A DNA stretch of 64,000 nucleotides from Candidatus Latescibacterota bacterium (GTDB lineage: Bacteria > Krumholzibacteriota > Krumholzibacteriia > G020349025), in the NCBI GenBank assembly GCA_020349025.1, contig CP070763.1, positions 2,890,704 to 2,954,703 of the forward strand, given 5' to 3'. The notes beneath the pieces were generated by a model. It had not been told where the DNA came from and did no database searches. It was given only the letters and a program-made list of their open reading frames with translations. The position numbers and the translations under genes were made by a program. Positions 25,344 through 35,236 of the stretch are shown piece after piece. Each line of letters opens with the position of its first letter. Position 1 is the first letter of the stretch.

Positions 25344-26018
25344 TTGAGGGGAATGCTCAACGGGCAGGGTGTGCTGGGCCGGCTGGTTCCCGGCGCGGCG
25401 CTGGTGTTGCTGCTACTGCACGCTGGCTGCGTCAACCGGTACTCCACCGACATCCCGCTCGAATACCACTCACTTCTCGAGGAGAAGTACGTCAGCAAGT
25501 CAGCCTGGACGCGGATGACGCTCCAGGACGAGAAGAAGAACGTCCGAATCGAGCAGGACCAGGAGGTGGTGGTGACGGCGATCGGGTTGCAGCGTTCCGG
25601 CTCCGTCACCGTGGAGACCCCAAACGGTCGCAAACGCGTGGTGTTTCCGTTTGAGCTCGAACGCCCCATGACGCTCGAGCATTACGAAGCGGCGCTCTTG
25701 GACGCTCTCTGGTTCGAGAGTCCCGAGACGCGCTATGCGCGCAACAAAGAGCAGTACGGCACGCGCATCGCCGACGCCATCCGCGACCACAAGATCCTGC
25801 CCGACATGCCGATGGACGTCGCATACCTCACCTGGGGAGCCCCATCCAACATCATCCCGATCAAGCGTGGCTCCGACGAGCGATGGGAGTACAACACTCT
25901 CAACCTGAAGAACGCGAGAATCGAGTTCCGCGGCGGCAAGGTTGTGCAATCCGACGGCGAGAACATCTCCGACACCGAGGCCGCGACCAAACGCAAGCGC
26001 GTTCGCCGTACCTCCTGA
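25344..26018 (+). CDS. Putative lipoprotein of unknown function
   Basis: A 224-residue exported protein with a signal peptide and lipobox (LLLLHAGC, then VNRYSTDIP). The mature part is soluble, with a GRKRVVFPFELERPMTLEH segment, a WGAPSNIIPIKRGSDERWEY block near residue 170 that resembles the short repeat seen in other small FCB lipoproteins, and a basic C-terminus. I recognise no family. The start is most likely TTG at 25344: it has GAGGG seven bases upstream, whereas the internal ATG at 25353 has its nearest purine run too close. The 80 bases before it hold only a possible terminator. Confidence 0.65.
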   Translation: MRGMLNGQGVLGRLVPGAALVLLLLHAGCVNRYSTDIPLEYHSLLEEKYVSKSAWTRMTLQDEKKNVRIEQDQEVVVTAIGLQRSGSVTVETPNGRKRVVFPFELERPMTLEHYEAALLDALWFESPETRYARNKEQYGTRIADAIRDHKILPDMPMDVAYLTWGAPSNIIPIKRGSDERWEYNTLNLKNARIEFRGGKVVQSDGENISDTEAATKRKRVRRTS

Positions 26019-26097
26019 ACGGGGCGTCGAGGCGGCGGATCACCCCGGGGTGGCGCTGGTCGACCAGAGCCACCCTCACGCTTCACTCCACGCGGGA

Positions 26098-27177
26098 ATG
26101 ATGACCCAGATCTCCGAAGAACTCGTTCGGGCTTTGCCGAAGACCGATCTGCATCTGCATCTGGACGGTTCGTTGCGCCTGGAGACGATGCTCGATCTCG
26201 CGCGCGAGCAGGGAATCCGCCTCCCCGCAGAGGATGTCGTCGGACTCGGGAAGATCATGCGTATGGGGGAGGGGGAACGCAGTCTGGAGCGCTACCTCAC
26301 CGCCTTCGATTACACGCTGTCGCTGCTGCAGGAAAAAGAGGCGATCGAGCGCTGCGCCTACGAGCTCGCCCGGGACTGCGCCGAGGAGAACATCCGTTAC
26401 ATCGAGGTGCGCTTCTCGCCGATTCTGCATACGCGCCACGGCTTGTCGCTCAAGGACTCCGTCGAGTCGGTGCGCGATGGGTTGCGTCACGCTGAGCAGG
26501 AGTTCGGCATCCAGACTGGCATCATCATCTGTGGAATTCGCCACATCAGTCCGGAGAGCTCACTGGTCCTGGCACAGCTGGCGCTGGAGTACAAAGGTGC
26601 CGGTGTCGTCGGCTACGACCTCGCGGGGGCGGAGGAACATTTCCCAGCCAAGAAGCACCGCGAGGCGTTCTTCCTCATCCTCAACAACAACATCAATTGC
26701 ACCGTGCATGCGGGGGAAGCTTTTGGCCCCTCGTCGATTGCGCAGGCCGTGCACTACTGCGGCGCCCATCGGATCGGGCACGGGACCCGGCTGCGTGAGG
26801 ATCCGGATCTGATGGCGTACGTGAACGATCATCGCATCGCGCTCGAGATGTGCCTCTCCAGCAACGTCCATACTGGTGCCATTGCGAGAGTCGCGGACCA
26901 CCCGATCAAGGTGTATCTCGACGAGGGCTTGCGCGTGACGCTCAACACCGACAACCGGCTGATGAGCAACACGACGCTCACGCGGGAGTTCATGCTCGGA
27001 GTCCGTCACTGCGGGCTGAGCGTCCACGACATCGAAGACATCATCATCTACGGCTTCAAGAGTGCCTTCCTTCCACTCAAATCAAAGAAGGAGCTGCTAC
27101 GCGACGCCTACAAAGAGTTGCGTCGCCTGACCGTGCCGTATCACCCCAGCGGCGACGAGCACGAGGCCAACATCTGA
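26098..27177 (+). CDS. add: Adenosine deaminase
   Basis: A 359-residue metal-dependent amidohydrolase that converts adenosine to inosine in purine salvage. TDLHLHLDGSL near residue 17 supplies the first two metal-binding histidines, HAGEAFG the catalytic His-Glu region, HRIGHGTRL another conserved block and NTDNRLMSN the aspartate that ends the metal site. In many adenosine deaminases the last motif reads NTDDP; NTDNR is common in the actinobacterial-like branch. The start is ATG at 26098 or 26101 (ATGATG), behind a weak GCGGGA. It stands alone between a lipoprotein and lon, with no clear operon partner. Confidence 0.94.
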   Translation: MMTQISEELVRALPKTDLHLHLDGSLRLETMLDLAREQGIRLPAEDVVGLGKIMRMGEGERSLERYLTAFDYTLSLLQEKEAIERCAYELARDCAEENIRYIEVRFSPILHTRHGLSLKDSVESVRDGLRHAEQEFGIQTGIIICGIRHISPESSLVLAQLALEYKGAGVVGYDLAGAEEHFPAKKHREAFFLILNNNINCTVHAGEAFGPSSIAQAVHYCGAHRIGHGTRLREDPDLMAYVNDHRIALEMCLSSNVHTGAIARVADHPIKVYLDEGLRVTLNTDNRLMSNTTLTREFMLGVRHCGLSVHDIEDIIIYGFKSAFLPLKSKKELLRDAYKELRRLTVPYHPSGDEHEANI

Positions 27178-27522
27178 CCAGTTCCGCCTGCCGCGAGGGT
27201 GGCGTGAACTGCCGCCCGGGACATCCGCTGCCTGCGCGGACATCCCATTTTGGCGCATCCACGCAGACGATTGACACCCGCCGCTCCCGAATCCGGAACC
27301 AGACCAGCGTGAGAATGCATCTTGCTGTGAAGCCGTGCCGTACCCGCGACGAGCGGAATCCACGGTCGGGAGCTGGCCGTGGAAGATGGGGTGCACGGAC
27401 CCGTATGGCGCGCGGGCGCGCGTCGGGATTCCGCGCCACGTCAGAACCCAGCGATGCATCCGCACGAGAGCGCATGGTGGCGCCTCGAGGGCGGTGGCAT
27501 TCACCCGAAGGATTCGAGGACC
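27178..27522 (+). other. Intergenic region before lon
   Basis: 345 bases without a convincing gene. It contains TTGACA at 27271-27276, but no recognisable -10 at 16-18 bases downstream. I see no heat-shock type box (CTTGAA-CCCCAT) or CIRCE repeat. The region presumably carries the lon promoter, which I cannot place. Confidence 0.4.
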
Positions 27523-29979
27523 ATGCTGCCCGACGACCTCGACTTGGATGGGACCCAGGTCACTCCGGAAGAGATTCCCGAGGAGCTCGCGGTTCTCCCG
27601 GTGAGCGACGCCGTGATCTTCCCCCACATGCTCGTGCCTCTCGTGATCTCCGACCGCAAGCTGATCATGCTGGCGGAGGACGTCCTGGAGGGGAACAAGC
27701 TGTTCGGAGCCTTCACCCAGCGCCCCCCCGAGCAGGAGGAGGAAGACGAGGACGAGGTGTCGAGCGAGAGCATCTTCCGTGTCGGAACCGTGGTCGCGGT
27801 GACCAAGAGCATGCGCTTCCCGGACGGCTCGATGCGCGTGTTGGGCAAGGGGATCTGTCGCGCCGAGATCGAGGAGATCACCTCGCGTGAACCGTACCTG
27901 TCGGCACGGATGCAGTGCCAAGTGGACCGTGGTGGACGCGGCAAACGCGAACGCGCACGGATGACCCAGGTGCGCAAAGCGTTCTCGAAGTTGGTCGACG
28001 CCTCGGACCACATGCCGGACGAGCTCAAAGCGCTCGCCTCGCGCGCCGAGGATGCCGGCATGCTCGCCGACCTCGTGGCCGCCAACGTCGATTTCCGGGT
28101 TCCGGATAAGCAGGATCTCCTCGAAACGACGAGTGTGCGGGAGCGCATCGACAAGGTGCTGCAGCTGCTGCGACACGAGCTCCAGGTGCTCCACCTCGGA
28201 GAGAAGCTGCAGAGTGACGTGCGCGAGGAGATGGATCGGGAGCAACGCGAGTACTACCTCCGTCAACAGATGAAAGCGATACGCAAGGAGCTCGGCGACG
28301 GCGACGATTTGGGCAACGAGATCGAAGAGCTGCGCCAGAGCATCGAGAAACATCCGATGCCAGATGAAGTGCGTGAGGTGAGCCTCAAGGAGCTGGAACG
28401 CCTGGCGCGCATGTCGCCCGCGTCCGCCGAGTACACCGTCGCGAAGACGTACATCGACTGGATCCTCGACCTGCCGTGGCAGAACTCGACGCGCGACCAT
28501 CACAACATCCGGCGAGCGGCGCGCATCCTCGACGAGGACCACTACAACTTGCGGAAGGTCAAAGACCGCATTCTCGAGTTCCTCGCGGTGAAAAAGCTCA
28601 AGCAAGACATGCAGGGGCCGATCCTCTGCCTGGTGGGCCCCCCGGGCGTGGGCAAGACGTCGCTCGGTCGCAGCGTCGCGCGCAGCCTCGGACGCCAGTT
28701 CATGCGGGTGTCGTTGGGTGGCGTGCGCGACGAAGCGGAAATCCGCGGTCACCGGCGCACGTACGTGGGTGCGATGCCGGGGCGCGTGATTCAGGGGTTG
28801 AAGAACGCCGGCTCGAACAATCCGGTGTTCATGCTCGACGAGATCGACAAGCTCGGCAGCGACTTCCGCGGTGATCCCTCGTCGGCACTCCTCGAGGTGC
28901 TCGACCCGGCCCAGAACGACACCTTCTCGGACCACTATCTGAACGTGCCGTTCGACTTGTCGAAGGTCCTTTTCATCGCGACCGCCAACACCCTCGACAC
29001 GATTCCGCACGTGCTGCGCGACCGTCTCGAGGTGATCGAGGTCACCGGCTACACGAACCAAGAGAAACTGGAGATCGCCAAGCGCTACCTGGTGCCACGC
29101 CAGATGAACGCGCACGGGATCACGTCGACGCATCTCGGTTTCACCGATGCGGGGATCAGGACGATCGTCACGGGCTACACGCGTGAAGCGGGTGTCCGGC
29201 AGCTCGAGCGCTCGATCGGCGCGGTGTGTCGCCGCGTGGCGCGGAGTGTGGCGGGTGGCCACAAGCGCCGCCGTCGACTCAACCGCGACAACGTCGATAC
29301 CTTCCTCGGGGCGCCGGACTACCTGAGCCCGGCGGCTCTACGGCGCGCCGAGGTGGGCGTGGCCACCGGGATGGCATGGACCCAGACCGGCGGCGAGATC
29401 CTCTTCATCGAGGCGGTGAAGATGCCGGGAAAGGGCGCCTTGAAGCTCACCGGATCTCTGGGTCCGGTGATGCGCGAGTCGGCCGAGGCAGCACTTTCCT
29501 ACCTGCGCTCCTGCGTCGTGTACGAGCGCATTGGGAAGGACTTCTTCGACCGCAACGACTTCCACGTGCACGTCCCCGCGGGAGCGACGCCGAAGGACGG
29601 GCCCTCCGCCGGCATTACAATCGCGACGGCACTCGCCTCGCTGGTGTACGGTGTTCCGGTGCAGAGCACGGTGGCGATGACGGGTGAGGTCACGCTCACG
29701 GGGAAGGTGTTGGCCGTCGGGGGCATCCGCCAGAAGCTGCTGGCGGCGTTCCGCGCGGGTGTGCGGGAGGTCATCCTGCCGGTGCAGAACCGCAAGGATC
29801 TGGAAGAGGTCCCACGCGAGGTCAGTGATCGTTTGAAGATGCATTTCGTGGAATCCGTGGACGATGTTCTGGAGCGTGCGCTCGTGGCCACCCCACGACG
29901 CACCAACCGCGGTCGAGCCGTGGTGTCGAGCGCGTCGCGCTCCCGCCCGCGAGAGCGCCGCAGTGTCACGCGCTCCTGA
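27523..29979 (+). CDS. lon: ATP-dependent protease Lon
   Basis: An 818-residue Lon (LonA type) that degrades misfolded and regulatory proteins. An N-terminal substrate domain ([18 protein letters not shown]) is followed by coiled-coil linker, AAA+ domain with Walker [10 protein letters not shown] at 372-380 and Walker [10 protein letters not shown], and the serine-lysine protease domain with PKDGPSAG (Ser695) and [10 protein letters not shown] (Lys738), 43 residues apart as in E. coli (679/722). A short very acidic stretch, EQEEEDEDE, lies near residue 70 in a loop of the N-domain. The ATG at 27523 is behind AAGGA/GAGGA; frames open to 27379 lack family similarity. It is followed by a glycosyltransferase gene 12 bases later. 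Confidence 0.96.
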   Translation: MLPDDLDLDGTQVTPEEIPEELAVLPVSDAVIFPHMLVPLVISDRKLIMLAEDVLEGNKLFGAFTQRPPEQEEEDEDEVSSESIFRVGTVVAVTKSMRFPDGSMRVLGKGICRAEIEEITSREPYLSARMQCQVDRGGRGKRERARMTQVRKAFSKLVDASDHMPDELKALASRAEDAGMLADLVAANVDFRVPDKQDLLETTSVRERIDKVLQLLRHELQVLHLGEKLQSDVREEMDREQREYYLRQQMKAIRKELGDGDDLGNEIEELRQSIEKHPMPDEVREVSLKELERLARMSPASAEYTVAKTYIDWILDLPWQNSTRDHHNIRRAARILDEDHYNLRKVKDRILEFLAVKKLKQDMQGPILCLVGPPGVGKTSLGRSVARSLGRQFMRVSLGGVRDEAEIRGHRRTYVGAMPGRVIQGLKNAGSNNPVFMLDEIDKLGSDFRGDPSSALLEVLDPAQNDTFSDHYLNVPFDLSKVLFIATANTLDTIPHVLRDRLEVIEVTGYTNQEKLEIAKRYLVPRQMNAHGITSTHLGFTDAGIRTIVTGYTREAGVRQLERSIGAVCRRVARSVAGGHKRRRRLNRDNVDTFLGAPDYLSPAALRRAEVGVATGMAWTQTGGEILFIEAVKMPGKGALKLTGSLGPVMRESAEAALSYLRSCVVYERIGKDFFDRNDFHVHVPAGATPKDGPSAGITIATALASLVYGVPVQSTVAMTGEVTLTGKVLAVGGIRQKLLAAFRAGVREVILPVQNRKDLEEVPREVSDRLKMHFVESVDDVLERALVATPRRTNRGRAVVSSASRSRPRERRSVTRS

Positions 29980-29991
29980 GGGAGAGATCCG

Positions 29992-31080
29992 GTGGGCGAG
30001 GCGGCGTACAAAGCGCAGCTCGTTCGGCCGCTGTCCAAGTGGCTGCGACTGGTGCCGACGGAAGAGCCCTTCCGGCTGCCGATGGTGGGCCCGGAGGGGG
30101 GACGCGTCCTCTTCGTGCAGAGCGGTGAAATCACCGACATTCTCTTCGCGGCTCGTTTGATCACGGGCCTGCACGACACCTATCCGCGCTGCCGCGTCGG
30201 TGCACTCGTGCGCGAGGACGCCAGCGAGCTCATTCGGCACCACCCACATGTGCAAGACATGCTCATCTACCAACCGGGACAGATGAATCTGGCGAACCCG
30301 GCCTTCTTCAAGCTCGTTCGCAAGCTGCGCAAGCGTGGATACGACATGCTGGTCCACATGGGGGAGTCACCCCCGCCAGCCCACGAGGTGCTCGGGTACC
30401 TGAGTGGTGCACCCGTGCGTGTGGGACCCGCGGGTGAACGTAGCTACCCGTACGTCAACTGCGAGCTGCGTTGGGATCCGGGCAAGTCGGGCTACGAAGG
30501 GCGGCGCCTCTCCGAGGTCGCGGGCCTGCTCGGCGTGCAGCTCTCTGCGGACGCCCGCGGAGCGGTGCTCACCGATCAAGACGTCCGCTTCGCACGCCAA
30601 CTCGTCCACTTCCGCAAGCCACGCCGCGACCAGATCCTGATCGGCGTGGACCCTGGAAAGGGGAAATCGAACACCAAGGTGCTCGACCGCACGCTGGCCT
30701 ATCTGGTCAACGCGATCTACCAGCGCTACCGATCGAAGGTGATCGTGCTCGCGACGCCGGATCAGGATGACACGGCATCGCGCTTCGAGAACACCCTGCA
30801 GTGCGAGCGCATCGACCTGCCGCGTCACAACGTCAAGGATGTCGTGGCATTGGCCTCGCAATGCGATCTTTTCCTGGCCGGGAACACCAACCTGCTGCAC
30901 TACGCCGTCTCCTTCGGCGTGCCCACGATCGGTCTGTTCACCGATCGCGACGATCCGCGCTGGCGTCCGCCCGAGCTTCCACACGTCGCCCTGATCCAGG
31001 GGCGCCGAGGCGCCAAGCTGTCGCTCGAGGAGTTCCTCGGCGAGGTGGAGCGTCTCCTCTCCCTCCCACCCCCGCACTAG
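29992..31080 (+). CDS. Glycosyltransferase family 9 (heptosyltransferase-like)
   Basis: A 362-residue GT9 enzyme. Its Rossmann-like start RVLFVQSGEITDILFAARLI matches the N-terminal GT9 pattern (…RPGxxGDxL…), and the C-terminal half has FLAGNTNLLHYAVSFGVPTIGLFTDRDDPRW, the NDSGxxHxAxAxGxPxxxLFG block in altered form (AGNTNLLHYA in place of SNDSGVMHLA). The family transfers heptose or related sugars to lipopolysaccharide cores. The shifted motif suggests a different donor or acceptor. Starts with GTG at 29992 behind GGGAGAG. Located directly downstream of lon, 200 bases before the MsbA-like gene. Confidence 0.82.
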   Translation: MGEAAYKAQLVRPLSKWLRLVPTEEPFRLPMVGPEGGRVLFVQSGEITDILFAARLITGLHDTYPRCRVGALVREDASELIRHHPHVQDMLIYQPGQMNLANPAFFKLVRKLRKRGYDMLVHMGESPPPAHEVLGYLSGAPVRVGPAGERSYPYVNCELRWDPGKSGYEGRRLSEVAGLLGVQLSADARGAVLTDQDVRFARQLVHFRKPRRDQILIGVDPGKGKSNTKVLDRTLAYLVNAIYQRYRSKVIVLATPDQDDTASRFENTLQCERIDLPRHNVKDVVALASQCDLFLAGNTNLLHYAVSFGVPTIGLFTDRDDPRWRPPELPHVALIQGRRGAKLSLEEFLGEVERLLSLPPPH

Positions 31081-31200
31081 CCGGCGACCCCGAGCCGTGC
31101 GTGGAGCGCCCGCTGCGAGACGCGAGCCGCTTCAACGCCGCCGTGCACGCTCGCCTCGCACGATCCTGGCAGCGCGCAGCCGCCGGCGGCCGTGGAGGCT

Positions 31201-31268
31201 GGAGTGGGGTGAGGTGGAGTGGGGTGGGGACAAAGCCCTGGCTGGGGCTGTGGAGGGGGCGCTATCCT
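31201..31268 (+). promoter_or_regulatory. G-rich tract and -10 box before the MsbA-like gene
   Basis: Five runs of four or more G lie at 31206-31209, 31221-31224, 31226-31229, 31244-31247 and 31255-31259, the first part built of the repeat GGAGTGGGGTG (31201-31211 and 31216-31226). TATCCT at 31263-31268 follows, eight bases before the ATG at 31277. The G-runs could form a quadruplex; no usable -35 is visible. Confidence 0.35.
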
Positions 31269-31276
31269 GTTCAACG

Positions 31277-33127
31277 ATGAAGAGTTTCCTGCGTCTTTTC
31301 GGCTTCCTTCGACCCCACTGGCGCCTGGCGGCCGTCACCGCGCTCTGTGTCACGCTCTTCGCCTCCTTCTCGGGCGTGTCGATTCTCGCTGTCTCACCCT
31401 TTGTGCGCATCCTCTTCGACGACCGCCCGGCGGTGGCGGAAGCGCCTGCGGCGGCGGGCAGCGAGACGGAGCGAGCCCCCGCCTGGATTCCCCTCCCCGG
31501 CGCGGCGCGCGAATGGGTGCGCGCTGCGCAACGGCGCGCCGAGGACTTCCTGATGCGCGGCAGCCGCACCCAGGCGCTCGGCCGCCTCTGCGTGATTCTG
31601 CTCCTGCTCTTCCTTGCCAAGAACGTGACCCACTACGCCCAGACCTACTTCGAGGCGTACCTCGAGCAGTCGGTCCTGCGCGACGTGCGCAATCGCGTCT
31701 ACATGCACGTCTCCGAGGTGCCGCTCGGAACCTACGTGCGCCAGCGCACGGGGACGTTCATCTCGCGCATCGTGAACGACGTGAACGTGATGCGCATCGC
31801 GCTCGTGGGAGGGCTGCTGAGCCTGCTGCGCAATTCCCTCATGATGCTGATGGCGGTGGCGATTCTGCTGGCGGCTTCGTGGAAGCTGGCGCTGGTGGCG
31901 CTCCTGATCCTGCCGCCGAACGCGCTCCTCATCGCGCGGCTTGGCAAGCGTCTTCGCAGCCGCAGTGGGCACGCGCAGGAACGCATGGCCGACATGGCCA
32001 GCGTGGTGCAGGAGACCGTTTCGGGGGCGCGCATCGTCAAGGCGTTCGGTATGCACGCCTTCGAGCTCGGACGCTTCTCCCGCTTCAATGCCGACTACTT
32101 CATGTCGTACATCAAGGTGCGGCGCCTGCAGGCCATGGCGGGACCGGTGTCGGAGATGCTCGCCATCGTCGGGGTGGTGGCGATTCTCTGGTTCGGAGGC
32201 CGCCTCGTCATCCAGGGCCAGCTGCCTTTGGACCGCATGTTCCTGTTCATCACGGCGATGATCTGGTTGGCGGAGCCCGTGAAGGCACTCATCGGTGTGC
32301 ACAATTCGATGCAGGAGGGGCTGGCGGCGGCCGATCGGGTTCTCGCGCTTCTGGACATGCCGACCGAGCCGCCGCGGCACGTGGGACGTCCGGCTCGTTT
32401 CGAGAAGGCGCTGCAGTTCGATGGCGTCGGCTTCGCCTACGACCTGACGCGTCCGGTCCTACGCGACGTCGACGTCAGCGTGCGCCCCGGGGAGGTCGTG
32501 GCGCTCGTGGGGCCGAGCGGAGCCGGCAAGTCCACGTTCGTCGATCTGATCCCACGCTTCTACGAGGTCACGAGCGGGCGTATCCTGATGGATGGTGTCG
32601 ACCTCCGTGAGCTCTCGCTCGACTCGCTGCGCCAGCTGGTTGGAATGGTCACCCAGGAGGTGATCCTCTTCAACGATACGGTGCGAGCGAACATCGCCTA
32701 CGGTGCGCCCGACATCGACGAGGAGCGCGTCGTCGCTGCGGCACGCGCGGCCAACGCGCACGACTTCATCCTGCAGCTCCCGGATGGTTACGACACGACG
32801 ATTGGCGAGCGTGGTGTCACGCTCTCGGGGGGCGAGCGCCAGCGACTCTCGATTGCGCGCGCCATCCTGCGAGATCCGCAGATTCTCATCTTCGACGAGG
32901 CCACGTCGTCGCTCGACTCACGCAACGAGCAGCTGATCCAGGAAGCGATCGAGCGGCTCGTTCGGGGTCGGACCACCTTGGTCGTGGCCCACCGCCTGTC
33001 GACGGTGCAGCGCGCCGATGTGATTCTGGTCTTCGAGAACGGGCGCATCGTCGAGCGCGGCACGCACGATGATCTGGTCGCCGCCGCAGGTCCATACGCG
33101 AAGCTCCACGAGCTTCAGTTCGGATAG
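31277..33127 (+). CDS. msbA: MsbA-like lipid exporter, ABC transporter with fused membrane and ATPase domains
   Basis: A 616-residue half-transporter of the MsbA/Sav1866 type, with about six transmembrane helices in the first 330 residues and an ATP-binding domain after them. Walker A is GPSGAGKST, the signature LSGGERQR, Walker B ILIFDEATSSLD with the catalytic glutamate, and the H-loop histidine in VVAHRLS. It probably flips lipid A-core or a similar lipid across the inner membrane as a homodimer. The ATG at 31277 has no ribosome binding site, but a -10-like TATCCT lies eight bases before it. It opens the LPS core cluster: a WaaF-like gene starts five bases after its stop. Confidence 0.88.
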   Translation: MKSFLRLFGFLRPHWRLAAVTALCVTLFASFSGVSILAVSPFVRILFDDRPAVAEAPAAAGSETERAPAWIPLPGAAREWVRAAQRRAEDFLMRGSRTQALGRLCVILLLLFLAKNVTHYAQTYFEAYLEQSVLRDVRNRVYMHVSEVPLGTYVRQRTGTFISRIVNDVNVMRIALVGGLLSLLRNSLMMLMAVAILLAASWKLALVALLILPPNALLIARLGKRLRSRSGHAQERMADMASVVQETVSGARIVKAFGMHAFELGRFSRFNADYFMSYIKVRRLQAMAGPVSEMLAIVGVVAILWFGGRLVIQGQLPLDRMFLFITAMIWLAEPVKALIGVHNSMQEGLAAADRVLALLDMPTEPPRHVGRPARFEKALQFDGVGFAYDLTRPVLRDVDVSVRPGEVVALVGPSGAGKSTFVDLIPRFYEVTSGRILMDGVDLRELSLDSLRQLVGMVTQEVILFNDTVRANIAYGAPDIDEERVVAAARAANAHDFILQLPDGYDTTIGERGVTLSGGERQRLSIARAILRDPQILIFDEATSSLDSRNEQLIQEAIERLVRGRTTLVVAHRLSTVQRADVILVFENGRIVERGTHDDLVAAAGPYAKLHELQFG

Positions 33128-33132
33128 CGTCC

Positions 33133-34218
33133 ATGGCAGACTCCAATCCGCGCATCCTGTGCATCGCACCGAGCTGGCTCGGCGACGCCGTGCTGGCGCT
33201 TCCGGCCCTGCAACTCCTCAGCGACGCCGGGGCGCACTTGGAGATCGTGGCACGGCGTGGGATCACGCGGGTTTTCGCCGCCGTGGCGCAGGCGGATGCG
33301 CTGCATGCAGGCCCCGGGAGTCGTCGCGAGCGTTTCGTGCAGGCGTGGCGACTGCGAGGCGTGAAACCGCATGCGGCGCTTCTGCTCGCCCCCTCCTTCT
33401 CGACGGCATTGCAGGCCGCGCTGGCAGGTGCTCCGATCCGGATCGGGGAGTCCCGCGACCTGAGACGTCCTCTCCTCACTCACCCAGGCGCAGCGGGCAG
33501 CCGAGAAACGCACCTCGCCTTGACCTACCAGAGGCTTGCCGAAGAGCTCGCGGCGGCGCTCCGACTCGACGTGGCGATGCCGGACAGCGCGCCGCAGCAG
33601 AACATTCTGGCAGGCCTGTACGACGCTCCTCGACTCCAGCCGCGAGACTCCGAGACCGAGGCAGCCGCTGCTCTCCTGCGCGGCGCCGGGTGCAGCGACC
33701 GACCGCTGGTCGTCGCGCCCGGAGCGCGCTTCGGTCCGGCGAAGCGCTACCCGAGCGATCGCTTCGCCGAAGCGGCGCGGCGGCTGGCGCAGCGGCTCGA
33801 CACGGGCGTGGTCCTGGTCGGCTCGAGCGAGGACGCCCGAGAGACGGCAGCGGTGCAAGCGGGGCTTCGCGACGCGATCGATCTGGCGGGTCGGACCGAT
33901 CTGGGCGCTCTTCTCGGGCTCTTGGCGCTCGCTCGCGGCGTGCTCTCCAACGACAGTGGCGTCATGCACCTCGCGGCAGCCCTCGGCACACCGGTCGTCG
34001 GGATCTTCGGCTCCTCGAATCCGCGCTGGACGCACCCGCTCGGCCGACGAGCCGGTTTCGTCTCGAATCCGGTGCCGTGCGCCCCCTGCTACCGCCGCAC
34101 CTGCCCGATCGACTTCGAGTGCATGCTCGGATTGGAGCCGGAAGTGCTTGTCGTCAAGCTTTTTGACCTCATTCGTTCGAGATCCACCCATGTCCCCGAG
34201 TCGCCGTCTCGGCTATGA
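33133..34218 (+). CDS. waaF: Lipopolysaccharide heptosyltransferase II-like (GT9, WaaF)
   Basis: A 361-residue GT9 enzyme. ILCIAPSWLGDAVLALPAL is the WaaF/WaaC N-terminal pattern; VVAPGARFGPAKRYPSDRFAEA and SNDSGVMHLAAALGTPVVGI are the donor-binding blocks, and GSSNPRWTHP is a signature of heptosyltransferase II. Near the C-terminus, CAPCYRRTCPIDFECM is the cysteine-rich segment found in many members. It transfers the second heptose to the inner core, in the cytoplasm, from ADP-heptose. It lies between msbA and the heptose kinase gene, which supports this use. Its stop is seven bases before the next gene's ATG at 34226. Confidence 0.88.
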   Translation: MADSNPRILCIAPSWLGDAVLALPALQLLSDAGAHLEIVARRGITRVFAAVAQADALHAGPGSRRERFVQAWRLRGVKPHAALLLAPSFSTALQAALAGAPIRIGESRDLRRPLLTHPGAAGSRETHLALTYQRLAEELAAALRLDVAMPDSAPQQNILAGLYDAPRLQPRDSETEAAAALLRGAGCSDRPLVVAPGARFGPAKRYPSDRFAEAARRLAQRLDTGVVLVGSSEDARETAAVQAGLRDAIDLAGRTDLGALLGLLALARGVLSNDSGVMHLAAALGTPVVGIFGSSNPRWTHPLGRRAGFVSNPVPCAPCYRRTCPIDFECMLGLEPEVLVVKLFDLIRSRSTHVPESPSRL

Positions 34219-34219
34219 T
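34214..34219 (+). promoter_or_regulatory. Possible -10 box of the rfaE genes
   Basis: TATGAT at 34214-34219 is six bases before the ATG at 34226 and preceded by GC. The usual spacing would put the transcription start at about the ATG. No good -35 is visible. It lies at the end of the waaF-like gene. Confidence 0.35.
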
Positions 34220-34225
34220 CCGTCC

Positions 34226-35236
34226 ATGTCGGGAGCGGACACCCGGGGGCGGCTCGCGACCCTCCTGGAAGCTTTTGCCACACAACGCATCGCGGTCGTC
34301 GGGGACCTGGCGCTCGACGAGTTCGTCCAGGGCCGGACCGCGCGCATCTCGCGCGAGGCACCGGTTCTGATCCTGCGTCACGAGCAGACGACGCGTCTGC
34401 CGGGCTGCGCCGGGAATGCGGCGCGCAACGTCGCTGCTCTGGGCGGGCATGTGGCCGTCGTCGGCAGCGTCGGCGACGACGCCGCGGGCACGACGCTACA
34501 GCAGCTCCTCGAGGCGGGCGGGATCGAGACGCGTGGCGTCGTCGAGCAGTCGGGAGGATCGACCTGGTGCAAGAGCCGCTTTCTTGCCGGTGACCTGCAC
34601 ACGGTTCACCAACAGGTGATGCGCCTCGATCACGAGCCGAGCTCGCTCCACGACGAGCGACATCGACACCAACTCCACGCTGCGATCGATCTGGCGCTGC
34701 GCGATGCGACCGGGGTGCTTCTGTGCGACTATGGCGGTGGCGTCCTCGACGCGGCAACGCGCGCCCACGTGCTGGGCGAGGCGCGCCGACGCGAGCTCCC
34801 GGTGGTCGCCGACTCGCGCTACGCCTTGCAGGAGTTCGCCGGCGTCACCTGCGCGACACCGAACGAAACGGAGATCGAGCCGATTCTCGGATGCTCCCTC
34901 GGGAACGCGGCGGCCGTCGAGTCGGCTGGCGAGGAGCTCCGACGTCGTCTCGAAGCACCCTGCCTGATCGTGACGCGCGGCAAGCTCGGAATGACGGTGT
35001 TCGACGGCGGAGCAGCGTGGCACCTGAGTGCGTACGGTGGCGATGCCGTCGATGTCGCGGGCGCGGGCGACACGGTCGCTGCTGCGGTCACGCTGGCGTT
35101 GTCCGCCCAGGGCCAGGTCCGCGACGCAGCGCGCCTGGCGAACTACGCCGCATCTCGCGTCGTCCTGGAGCGCGGAACCGCGATCACGAGCCGCGCGGAC
35201 GTGCGTGCGTGTATGCAGAGAGACCCGGAGCTTTGA
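34226..35236 (+). CDS. rfaE1: D-glycero-beta-D-manno-heptose-7-phosphate kinase (RfaE domain I)
   Basis: A 336-residue PfkB/ribokinase-family sugar kinase corresponding to the first domain of HldE/RfaE, which phosphorylates heptose-7-phosphate at C1 for ADP-heptose. RIAVVGDLALDEFVQG at the start, GCAGNAARNVAALGG in the sugar-binding part, and DVAGAGDTVAAAVTLAL, with the catalytic aspartate of the GAGD anion hole, are visible. In E. coli the kinase and the nucleotidyltransferase are fused; here they are separate adjacent genes. The start could also be the ATG at 34190, which lies in the waaF end; at 34226 there is no ribosome binding site but a -10-like box precedes it. Confidence 0.9.
   Translation: MSGADTRGRLATLLEAFATQRIAVVGDLALDEFVQGRTARISREAPVLILRHEQTTRLPGCAGNAARNVAALGGHVAVVGSVGDDAAGTTLQQLLEAGGIETRGVVEQSGGSTWCKSRFLAGDLHTVHQQVMRLDHEPSSLHDERHRHQLHAAIDLALRDATGVLLCDYGGGVLDAATRAHVLGEARRRELPVVADSRYALQEFAGVTCATPNETEIEPILGCSLGNAAAVESAGEELRRRLEAPCLIVTRGKLGMTVFDGGAAWHLSAYGGDAVDVAGAGDTVAAAVTLALSAQGQVRDAARLANYAASRVVLERGTAITSRADVRACMQRDPEL

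Noticed and set aside
27271..27276. TTGACA as a lon promoter
   Set aside because: No TANNNT-like box lies 15-19 bases downstream, and it is 250 bases from the lon start.
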